A stretch of DNA of 64,000 nt from NCBI GenBank assembly GCA_043804925.1, contig JAZDIP010000086.1, forward strand, positions 1 to 64,000, given 5' to 3'. Position numbers and translations under genes: made by a program. Positions 8,917 to 17,300 of the stretch are shown piece by piece (the first letter of the stretch is position 1; every line of letters starts with the position of its first letter). Under the pieces are notes generated by a model that worked only from the letters and a program-made list of their open reading frames with translations, ran no database searches and was not told the origin of the DNA. This stretch comes from ChocPot-Mid sp043804925. Its GTDB lineage: Bacteria > Bacteroidota > Ignavibacteria > Kapaibacteriales > UBA2268.

Positions 8917-11085
8917 TTATTTCATTATTAATATCTTTTTAGTATCAGTTTGCAAAGAAAATGAATCGTCTTCTTTATAATCACTTTGTATAACAGTTGC
9001 TTTTACTAAATATAAACCTGTTACCCAATTGTTTACATTGATAGAAAAATTATTTTCAGAGATAATATCTGAAAAAATCTTCTCCCCGTTATAGGAAAAT
9101 ATTTCAATTATAAAATCGGATTTATCAATATTACCACTTATTTTAATATTTAAAATATCTGAAGTAGGATTTGGAAATAATTTTAAATCATTTTCCTTTT
9201 GATCATTTATGTAATCATTCACAGTTACTTCATGATTAAATCCTTGTGGTTCTTCTATGAGAACGTTAGAATAATAGTGATGATTACCTCTTACCAATGC
9301 TTTAAATTCGGCACCATTAATGGCTTTAAAATCATTTAGACCCAAAGGATCACTTTTAAGGTGTATCATTGATTTTGGTTTTTTACCAATTATAAATGTT
9401 ATAGGATTACCGACAGGGATATTTTTAGAATAAATTATTTTCCCTGAAATTTGATACACGCTTTTATTTTCAAATGGATCTGTTGTTAATTTATCTAAAT
9501 CCCATATATCAGTCCAATAAAAAACTTTATTGTCACCACTGTAATAATCACACTGTTCAAGAAAATGGCTGTAAATTGCACCTCCTTGGTTCCATTTAGA
9601 AATAACTACTTTTTTTCCAGTCACTTGTCTGTTAGGATTTCTATCTCGTATTGCACTATGATTTAATGTGGTGGTTGGATCATTTTCTGTATGATATGTA
9701 ACTTTTGCCCAATAATCATCAAAATCATTATCAGTTGGTTTAATTTCTCTATAATTTGTAATATTTGATGTATATCCAAGGTTTTTATCAATAGGTACAT
9801 AGTAATTTCCAAATGAATAATGTATATATCTCCCACCTTCCATGATGTGCCAGGCAAAACCATTACAATCAAATCTCGGGCAATAACTATATAAAGGTAG
9901 ATTATAATTAGGATCATATCTATTATTATAAAAAGAACTCGGTCCTAATTCGCCTAATGTTTTAATAGCTATAGTAGATGAAAAATCTGGATTTTTAAGT
10001 TCATAAGTACCGATTAATAATGAAATGTCAGAACCTTGAGAATCTTTTTCTATAAATAAATCCAAAATATTTCTACCTTGATAGTGCAGTGACCAACTAC
10101 TACTTTTCATACACAGAGCATCATTCGTTGCTATAAATAATTTGCTATCAAATTTAATAATATCATTGATAGTCTTACCTGAAAAAATATCATCTACAGG
10201 TAACCAAGAATTCGTATTTAATTTGTAAAGATTATTGGAAGTTCCGCAATAGAAATCACTATTATCAGTATAAATCGATGTTACAATTGAACTTAAGTCA
10301 TTCCCAATTTTCTCAAACGAAGTAGGTATGTTACTTTCATTAAAAACAACCTTATAAACAGAAAAATTTTGACCAATATAAATATTATTATTATCATCCT
10401 TAAAAATAAAATTTACTTCATATTTTCTTGGTGTTACTTCATCCCAAGAAATACAATTGTCAGTTGAAAAGTAAATCCCATCAGATTTACCAATTAAATA
10501 GGTAATGATATTTCCATTATCTCTAAATTCAAATGATTTAATATTAAAATTAATATACGTATTTGTTTTGTTCCAATTTAAACCGTTATCAGTGCTTTGA
10601 AAAATATTGGTACCCATAATAGCGATTAAATTATTATTAGAAATTTTTTTAATACAATTAATTTTATTTTTTTTCAAATTATCATCGCTTGAATTATAAT
10701 TAGTACCCCATTCTGAATTATTATTGTTATAATAAAATAATCCATTTTCAGTTCCAGCAAAGAATTTTGAAACATTATCAATAGGAAATTTGATTATTGA
10801 AAATACTGACCTATCTCCTAAAAAATTACAATTTATTTCTGAAAATAAATCACTATTAAATTTAAACAGACTTTTTAAATAAGTTTCATTTCGAACAACT
10901 GCATTATAAAATTCATTAGTCCAAATACCATCATTGACTTCAATTTTATTTCCACCTCCATCCATTATAGGATTGACACCGAATGGTGTGTAGCAATCAT
11001 AAATGAGTTCATTATTAAATAAATTTTCTTGATTTAAAAAGAAAAATATTATTATAAGAACTATAAATAAATTTTTCAGTTTCAT
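8917..11085 (-). CDS. Secreted T9SS protein with BNR/YCF48-like beta-propeller repeats
   Basis: 722 residues: signal-type N-terminus, then about residues 110-370 with repeated patterns such as FFAGTENGLFYYNN, IFQSTDNGLNW and IYFSTDNCISWDEV. These are BNR/sialidase- or photosystem-stability-factor-like propeller repeats. A central region of about 250 residues is unrecognised. The C-terminus is a T9SS sorting domain (LFPNPTSDILNIKI, GLYLVKATV, KKILIMK). AAGGAGAT just upstream of the ATG overlaps the 3' end of the gene before it, and the intergenic gap is 9 bp, so it is translationally coupled to the tail-fibre-like gene. Function unknown. Confidence 0.75.
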   Translation of the reverse strand: MKLKNLFIVLIIIFFFLNQENLFNNELIYDCYTPFGVNPIMDGGGNKIEVNDGIWTNEFYNAVVRNETYLKSLFKFNSDLFSEINCNFLGDRSVFSIIKFPIDNVSKFFAGTENGLFYYNNNNSEWGTNYNSSDDNLKKNKINCIKKISNNNLIAIMGTNIFQSTDNGLNWNKTNTYINFNIKSFEFRDNGNIITYLIGKSDGIYFSTDNCISWDEVTPRKYEVNFIFKDDNNNIYIGQNFSVYKVVFNESNIPTSFEKIGNDLSSIVTSIYTDNSDFYCGTSNNLYKLNTNSWLPVDDIFSGKTINDIIKFDSKLFIATNDALCMKSSSWSLHYQGRNILDLFIEKDSQGSDISLLIGTYELKNPDFSSTIAIKTLGELGPSSFYNNRYDPNYNLPLYSYCPRFDCNGFAWHIMEGGRYIHYSFGNYYVPIDKNLGYTSNITNYREIKPTDNDFDDYWAKVTYHTENDPTTTLNHSAIRDRNPNRQVTGKKVVISKWNQGGAIYSHFLEQCDYYSGDNKVFYWTDIWDLDKLTTDPFENKSVYQISGKIIYSKNIPVGNPITFIIGKKPKSMIHLKSDPLGLNDFKAINGAEFKALVRGNHHYYSNVLIEEPQGFNHEVTVNDYINDQKENDLKLFPNPTSDILNIKISGNIDKSDFIIEIFSYNGEKIFSDIISENNFSINVNNWVTGLYLVKATVIQSDYKEDDSFSLQTDTKKILIMK

Positions 11086-11094
11086 GATATCTCC

Positions 11095-12516
11095 TTATTT
11101 CTTTATTTTTTCAATTTTCTCTTTTAACTCTTCATTTTGTTTGTTCAATTCAATTATATACAAACTCATTTCTTCAATTTTCTTTAATAATTGAACTTGC
11201 ATATCAACAATATTTATTCCATTCTTTTTTACATCATCTAATGTTGGTAAATCGGGAAGTTTCTTATTAAGGATAATATATTTTTCCAAATCAGAAATTG
11301 AAATTATTTTATAATCGTTATTAAAAACATAATCTGGCCAAGTAGCATCCCAAGTTCCATTGGTTTGTGTTACGACAATCTCGTTAGCAACAAAAAGACC
11401 TCCAACTGACATTAAATAATTTGTAATATCTCCACTTGCGTTATGTAAGAAATTTGGACCAACTTGTAATTTTTGTCCATCATTTAATTTAAGGCCAATT
11501 TTGTTTTCGCTAATATCCTGCACAATTGAAAATGAGCCAAAATCAACAACCGGTTTATTGTAATTGTCTTTGTATAAGGATAAATATGTATTCAGATCAT
11601 TTTTAAAATATATTTTACTATCCTCTTCAGTAATAGTTAGTGATTTGTAATTAATAATACCATTATTAGTGATGGTTAAATTTGGACTATTTGCTGGTCC
11701 AAAAAGTACATCACCATTTCCATTAATTCTCATTCTTTCAGCTAATGTACTAATATCTTTATTACCAGTTTTTATTACAAAGTTTTGACCACCTGTTGGG
11801 CCGATAAAGTTTTCAGTATCTTTAATGTAGTGATTACCACGAATTTTCCAATAACACTGTTCTGGACATTCTTTCCCTTCACTCCCCGGTGATGGAATTG
11901 GGAATCCTTCGTCATTTTCATCAAGATGTGCTTCGCAGATTGATAAACATGTTTGATAAGTACCTGTTGTGCATGTAACTGATGATGGTATTTCACTTGA
12001 AATATCAACTAATATTACATTTCCATCAATATCTTCTTTTAATTTATATTCTTTTTCACAACAATCGAAAATAGGAAAGCAAGGAACATAAAATCTATTG
12101 TCGAGAGATACTAAATTCGGATCAACATAAGATAATGTCCAACAAGTAGTGAATATAAAATTTACCTTAAATTCTAAAAGTGGATCAAACGATGGATTTA
12201 CTTCTTTTATATCATTTACTGAATTAATAAGGATTTTTCGTAAAGAATAAGCTGATACCTCGGCTATGGAAATATTTTGAGAACAATCTCCTCGGTCAAA
12301 CTCAATCCTATTTATGTTATATTGATAATAAAAAGGGCTTCCACAAGCTTGGACACTATAAAAAATTTTAAAATGGCATCCTTCAATTTCACCTTCTAAA
12401 GTACTATAGTATTCATCATAACTTTCACACAGTGAACAATTACCTGAATATACATATTCACTAGTCAAAACAATTGAAATGATTAATGTTATTAATAAGA
12501 AAAAATAAGTTTTCAT
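11095..12516 (-). CDS. Secreted protein with tail-fibre/intramolecular-chaperone-like C-terminus
   Basis: About 473 residues from the ATG at 12516, chosen because GGAGGT lies 7-8 nt upstream; an in-frame Met four codons earlier lacks this. A signal peptide leads into a Cys-rich N-terminal half (CSLCESY, CFPIFDCCEKEY, CTTGTYQTCLSICEAH). The second half resembles phage tail-fibre-like bacterial proteins: repeated beta segments (IKTGNKDISTLAERMRINGNGDVLFG), a WPDYVF motif, LPDLPTLDDVKKNGINIVDMQ and a terminal coiled coil (about 430-473). In related proteins such an end trimerises a beta-helical stalk. It has no T9SS domain, unlike the gene it is coupled to. Probably an adhesin-like surface fibre. 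Confidence 0.65.
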   Translation of the reverse strand: MKTYFFLLITLIISIVLTSEYVYSGNCSLCESYDEYYSTLEGEIEGCHFKIFYSVQACGSPFYYQYNINRIEFDRGDCSQNISIAEVSAYSLRKILINSVNDIKEVNPSFDPLLEFKVNFIFTTCWTLSYVDPNLVSLDNRFYVPCFPIFDCCEKEYKLKEDIDGNVILVDISSEIPSSVTCTTGTYQTCLSICEAHLDENDEGFPIPSPGSEGKECPEQCYWKIRGNHYIKDTENFIGPTGGQNFVIKTGNKDISTLAERMRINGNGDVLFGPANSPNLTITNNGIINYKSLTITEEDSKIYFKNDLNTYLSLYKDNYNKPVVDFGSFSIVQDISENKIGLKLNDGQKLQVGPNFLHNASGDITNYLMSVGGLFVANEIVVTQTNGTWDATWPDYVFNNDYKIISISDLEKYIILNKKLPDLPTLDDVKKNGINIVDMQVQLLKKIEEMSLYIIELNKQNEELKEKIEKIKK

Positions 12517-12718
12517 AAAAACCTCCAATAATTGTTTATAAAAATAATAATTCGTTTCTTCTATTAAAGAACCGTTTGAATAAATAAATATTCATAAACG
12601 ATATATAAAAATTAAAATAAGACACAACACAATATGAAATATAAGATATAATATTAAAATATCAAACAAAAAAAGTGAAAATAGTTGAAATTACTACATT
12701 TCTTTTCAGGAGGAAGGG

Positions 12719-12857
12719 TTAATTGTTAATTGTTAATTGTTAATTGTTAATTGTTAATTGTTAATTGTTAATTGTTAATTGTTAATTGTTAATTGTTAAT
12801 TGTTAATTGTTAATTGTCAATTGTTAATTGTTAATTGTTAATTGTTAATTGTTAATT
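12719..12857. repeat. Tandem array of the 7-bp unit TTAATTG, about 20 copies
   Basis: An almost perfect heptamer array of about 139 bp with a single C-for-T variant about two thirds along. The repeat contains stop codons in several frames. On the minus strand it forms the 3' boundary of a decayed S23 gene at 12858-13278. The same unit recurs at 13949-13981 and 14332-14355. Confidence 0.95.
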
Positions 12858-13278
12858 TGGATGACTTTAATATTGCAGTAAGAAGTTTTATTATTTCAAC
12901 TGCATCTGTATTAATACTTTTTATTCTGCTTCTGTTAAATAATTTCAAATCGTTCATTAGAAATTATAAGATTGACTATATGAAAGACTGAGTCCGTCAT
13001 TGCAAGGAGTGCAACGACGAAGCAATCCCTAACCATCAATAGATTGCTTCGCTCCGCTCGCAATGACAGGTTATGTCGTTTATTGTCCACAGGACATCAA
13101 CACTCCTGTATGTCATTGCGAACGCAGTGAAGCAATCTTCAATTATTAAGTGAATTTGATAAACCAAAAAAATATTCTGATTGGATTTTATTATTACAAG
13201 AAAAATTAAATTAGAATTACCCACTTCATTTAGCGGAGATTCAGATTTTTCTTTAATAGATTCTGCTTCATATCTTCC
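12858..13278 (-). pseudogene. Decayed second copy of a four-helix-bundle (S23/IVP) gene
   Basis: The minus strand carries both ends of a gene like the S23 copy at 13962-14338. At 13271 an ATG followed by roughly 26 of 30 matching bases resembles that gene's start (MKQN..., here with a 1-base deletion). At 12858-12950 the codons for SINTDAVEI(I/M)KLLTAILKS are retained, again with a frameshift upstream, ending in TTAACAATTAA repeats as in the other copy. The middle is replaced or overrun by palindromic repeats at 12994-13137. The 5' side also abuts TTAACAATTAA at 13290-13300. Not functional. Confidence 0.6.
12994..13137. repeat. REP-like palindromic elements (CATTGCnn...GCAATGAC)
   Basis: GTCATTGCAAGGAGTGCAAC begins a unit whose inverted partner, GATTGCTTCGCTCCGCTCGC followed by AATGAC, ends near 13068. 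A third, single arm (GTCATTGCGAACGCAGTGAA then GCAATC) lies at 13112-13137. The arms are strongly palindromic and much more GC-rich than the surroundings. This sequence class is found between genes in many unrelated bacteria. Here it sits inside the decayed S23 copy. Confidence 0.75.
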
Positions 13279-13300
13279 TCACATAACCATTAACAATTAA

Positions 13301-13942
13301 TTACAAATTTAATTTAACCAGACCGTATTGTATAGCATAATAGATTATTTCGGTATTTGATTTTAGATTCATTTTATCTAAAATCCTTGCTCTGTATGTG
13401 TTGACTGAACTTGGGCTCAAAGTCAGTTCATCTGCAATTTCCTTGATGTTTCTCCCTTGAGCGATTTTTATAAGGACTTCCATTTCGCGTTCTGAAAGAT
13501 TTTCATGCCTGGCTTTTTTAATATCAGAATCCACGCTTTCGGCAAGTCTTTGAGCAAAATTCTCACTAATATAACGTTTTCCGTTCATAACAAGTCTGAT
13601 TGCATTTATTATTTCTTCAGGGGGACTGTCCTTTGTCATATAACCTTTGGCCCCGAGTTTTAACGCCCGCACTGCATAAAGACTTTCGGGGAACATGCTT
13701 AACATAATCACTTTCACATTTGGTTTTATTCTTTTTATATCAGCCAATACATCAAAACCGCTTCTTTCGGGAAAGCTTATATCCAAAATAACCAAATCAC
13801 AATCATTTTTCCGGAAAAAGCCAACAACATCAGTTCCATTATCGAATTCTCCGGCTATATTCATGTCTATTTCCGATTTGATGACCTTTTTTAATCCTTC
13901 ACGTAATAATACGTGGTCGTCTGCTATTAAGATATTTATCAT
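13301..13942 (-). CDS. NarL/FixJ-family response regulator
   Basis: 213 residues: receiver domain (about 1-120) with the acidic pair Asp8-Asp9, phospho-acceptor Asp54 (VILDISFPERSG) and Lys104 (GYMTKDSPPEE), then a LuxR-type helix-turn-helix (about 145-205: LSEREMEVLIKIAQGRNIKEIADEL, SPSSVNTYRARILDKM). All key residues are present. It follows the large HisKA_3 kinase on the same strand with only the broken S23 gene between them, so the two almost certainly form a two-component system. Target genes are not evident. Confidence 0.92.
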   Translation of the reverse strand: MINILIADDHVLLREGLKKVIKSEIDMNIAGEFDNGTDVVGFFRKNDCDLVILDISFPERSGFDVLADIKRIKPNVKVIMLSMFPESLYAVRALKLGAKGYMTKDSPPEEIINAIRLVMNGKRYISENFAQRLAESVDSDIKKARHENLSEREMEVLIKIAQGRNIKEIADELTLSPSSVNTYRARILDKMNLKSNTEIIYYAIQYGLVKLNL

Positions 13943-13948
13943 CTTTTT

Positions 13949-13981
13949 TAATTGTTAATTGTTAATTGTTAATTGTCAATT
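13949..13981. repeat. TTAATTG heptamer repeats, about 4-5 copies
   Basis: A short array directly upstream of the response regulator start and at the 3' end of the S23 pseudogene, where it supplies that gene's last codons and stop (TAA at 13962-13964). One unit reads TCAATTG, as in the larger array. Confidence 0.9.
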
Positions 13982-14338
13982 TTGTTGACTTTAAAATTGC
14001 TGTTAGCAGTTTCATTATTTCAACTGCATCGGTATTAATACTTATAAATTCTGTATCTGTTAAATAATTTGTTGCTTTGAGCAATTCGAGCCAATAAATA
14101 GTTTCATCACATTCTTTCTGTGCAATTGCAAGCTTGTGTATAAAATCCTGCTTGCTTTCAGCATTAATCCCTCACGAATATTTGCACCTACGCTTGTTCC
14201 TGACCGCAGTAGCTGTTTACTCATAACAAATTCCTTTTTCCGCCCGCAAAGATATTTATACAAATCAATAATTCTTATAGCAAATTTAAAAGATTTTTCT
14301 CTAATAATATTTTGTTTCATATATTCCTTCATTAACAA
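13962..14338 (-). pseudogene. Frameshifted four-helix-bundle protein (S23/23S-IVP family)
   Basis: The frame from about 14320 reads MKQNIIREKSFKFAIRII... KQLLRSGTSVGANIREG, the N-terminal half of the S23/intervening-sequence four-helix-bundle family (also related to Avd of diversity-generating retroelements). At about 14168-14171 one base is missing; the other frame then continues with AESKQDFIHKLAIAQKE, YWLELLKATNYL and EIMKLLTAILKS to a stop at 13962. Together they make a full-length family member of about 120 residues. The intact frame alone stops at 14060 after nonsense sequence. It lies between kinase and regulator genes and is bounded on both sides by TTAATTG repeats. A sequencing error is the alternative to a real frameshift. 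Confidence 0.85.
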
Positions 14339-14355
14339 TTAACAATTAACAATTT
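14332..14355. repeat. TTAATTG heptamer repeats (about 3 copies) at the kinase stop
   Basis: On the minus strand GAAATTGTTAATTGTTAATT encodes the kinase's last residues (EIVNC) and its stop, then continues to the S23 start region. The kinase C-terminus has therefore been rewritten by the repeat. Confidence 0.85.
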
Positions 14356-17300
14356 CTTCGATTGGTATCTGACATACAATCTCAGTCCCTTTCCCGGCTT
14401 GACTGTTAATTGAAAGAGTGCCGTTAAAAAGTTGGGCACGCTCTTTCATGCCGGTTAAACCCCATGATTTTTGTTTACTCATTGTTTCTTCTGTTATGCC
14501 TAATCCGTTATCGAATATTTTCAATTCTGCAATTCCGTTTTCTATGTTGAAAGTAACCGTTACATTAGTTGCTTGAGAGTGTTTGATTATATTGGTGATA
14601 GCTTCCTGAACAATCCTGAATACTCCAAGGGATATGTCTTTATCCAGTGTAACATCTTTTGCATTAGAATGGAAATCATAGTCTATACCTGTATTTTTTT
14701 TCAACTCGTTGAATTGAGCGATTATGGCTTCATAAATAGAAAATTCTCCAAGTACTTCCAAACGCAATTCATTAATCAGTTTTCTTACACGCTGAATAGT
14801 CATATTAATCATAGATTGTAACGATTCAAATTCTTGAATAAGTTCATCACCTGAAAAATTACCAGTATTTTCTCTGAAATCTCTAATCAAAGATGAAACA
14901 CTGATGTTCAAAGCAGATAGTATTTGCCCCATTTCGTCGTGCAACTCCCTGGCAATAACGTCCCTCTCATTTTCCCTTACTGTCTGCAGATGAACCGCAT
15001 ACTCATTTAATTTATCCCTTGATTTCAGAATTTCTTCTTCTGATTTTACCTGTTTTGTGATATCATAATTGACGCCTATTAACCTTTCGGGTTCTCCTTT
15101 TTTATTACTTATAAGCCGTCCAAAAGATTTAATATATTTAACCTCATTATTTCGGGGTAATAATATCCTAAACTGAGTTTGGATATCAATATAATTGTTA
15201 ATCGCATATTTCATGTCATTTTCCACTTTCAGGCGGTCATCAGGATGTAAATATTTCAGCCAAGATTCGTATGTGCCCGGAAATTCATCTCTTTCTATTT
15301 CATAGAGCGAATACATCCTCTCATCCCACTCAAGTTTGCCGGTCCTAATATCACGTTCCCACACTCCAATTCCACCTGCAGTAGCCGCAAGATTGAACCT
15401 CTCGAACATTTTTGTTAAAGCCAATTCGGAAATCTTTCTTTTCGAGATATCATTAAATAAAACCTGTATAACAGATTTGTTGTCAATTTCAATTTCCTTT
15501 GCAATCACTTCAGCATCGAAAACAGAGCCGTCAAGCCGTACAAGCTTCTCCTCGATTAATGGTACTTCGCTACCTGTTCTTTTCAATTCTTCCAATCTTC
15601 TTTTAACAATAAGATGATAATCGGGTTCAACTAATTTCATTAACTCATAACCGATTAATTCATCACTGCTCTTAGCTCCAAACATTTTTGCCGCTGATTT
15701 GTTTGCAAAAATAATTTTGCCAAATTGATGCAAAAGAATACCGAATGGAGAAAGTTCAAATAATGTACGGTATTTTTCTTCGCTTTCTTTCAAAGCTTCC
15801 TCTGTTTTCTTTCGCTGGCTTATATCAATATATATTGCATAGACACCAACAAATTTATCATCAATAAAGATATCTGAGCCAATTATGGAGACATTAATCA
15901 AAGTTCCGTTTTTGTGCTTCCTTTGTGTTTCCCACTCATGTTCCCTTAATTTTTTGATACCTTCCAAACTGCACAATGAATTGGCTTCTTCGGTTAAGTA
16001 ATCAGGAACAATTAATTCATTTATATGTTTGCCTACAGCTTCTTTTGCTTCATATCCAAATAATTCCGTAAACTTATTGTTGATTTTTTGAACTTTATCC
16101 TCATTATCCAAAACTGCAACTGCTCCGGGTGTGCTTGCAAATAATTTGTCCAGATAAATCTTTTCTCTTTGCAAATCTTCTTCCGCCATTTTCCGTTCGC
16201 TAATATCACGTTCGAGAGATTGTGTCCCAACTATCTTACCATTTTCGAATAAAGGAGTAACTCTGCTTTCTATCCAGATTTTCTTCCCGTCTTTACGGAT
16301 TCCCCGGTAAACGAATTCCTCTTCTGCAAGCAAACCTTTCATACGCCGCTGATGCCTTGTCAATACTTCTTCGAGGGATTCGGGACTCACAAAGTTTAAC
16401 ATAGATATACTCTGTAATTCACTCTTATCATAACCGAATATTTTACAAAACTCTTCATTTGCAAAAACGAGCTGTCCTTCGATGTCTTCGATAATCAGCG
16501 ACTCGTGAATATTTTCAATAACATTTCGGTATTTTTTTTCGCTTTCTTTTAAAGCTTCTTCGAATTTTTTGCGTTCTGTAATATCCGAATCTGCCCCCCG
16601 ATAACCAATTAATTCACCATCTTTGTTTAATACAGGCAAACCGCTTGTTTCTAAAATTATTGTTCGACCATCTTTATGAAGATTTGGATTTACAAGGGAT
16701 TTGATTGCTTCTTTTCGGGCAAAAGTATTAAAAGCCCCAGCTTTAAATTCTTCTCTAACATCAGGAGAGAAAAGGTCATAAAAATACTTCTTGCCTACTA
16801 ATTCCTCCGGTTTATACCCGAGAATTTTTTCAACGATAGGACTTGAATAAGTGTACATCCCATTTTTGTCCACTTCCCAAATCCATTCTTCTGTGGTTTC
16901 AGCTACCTGTCTGAATCTTATTTCGCTTTCTCTTAAAGCTTCTTCCGCTTCTTTACGTTCGGTTATATCAACCAATATTCCCCTTAATCCCAAAGGTTTA
17001 TTATCTTTGAATATGGGACTTGAGAAAATCAAAACCGAAAAAGTCGAACCGTCTTTTCTTAAAGCTGTGTACTCTCTCTCCTCGACTTTTTCACCACCCA
17101 TTATTTTTTTTATATTTTCTTTTGCTCTTTCTCTGTCTTCGGATTTAATGACTTCAAGAACATTGATACCGTTTTCAAAATCTTTGTCCGAATATCCGAA
17201 CATATCAAATGCCTGTTGATTAGCGTATGTAAGATTAGCATTAATATCTGTCTCAAAGACAACCTGAGGTAATAAATTCGCTAAATTTTTGAATTTCTCC

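Noticed and set aside
12719..12857. CRISPR-like array
   Set aside because: The 7-bp units are contiguous with no spacers and there are no cas genes; it is a simple heptamer tandem repeat.
13036..13224. Short minus-strand open frame of 62 codons
   Set aside because: It runs through REP-like palindromes and S23 debris and has no family similarity or ribosome binding site.
13143..13300. Plus-strand frames that look coding (…FDKPKKYSDWILLLQEKLN and LPTSFSGDSDFSLIDS…)
   Set aside because: The two pieces are in different frames with no start; the minus strand of the same DNA aligns with the S23 gene start, which explains the region better.
14060..14338. Intact 92-residue S23-like protein
   Set aside because: Only the first half matches the family; the remaining family sequence continues in another frame down to 13962, so it is a frameshifted gene.
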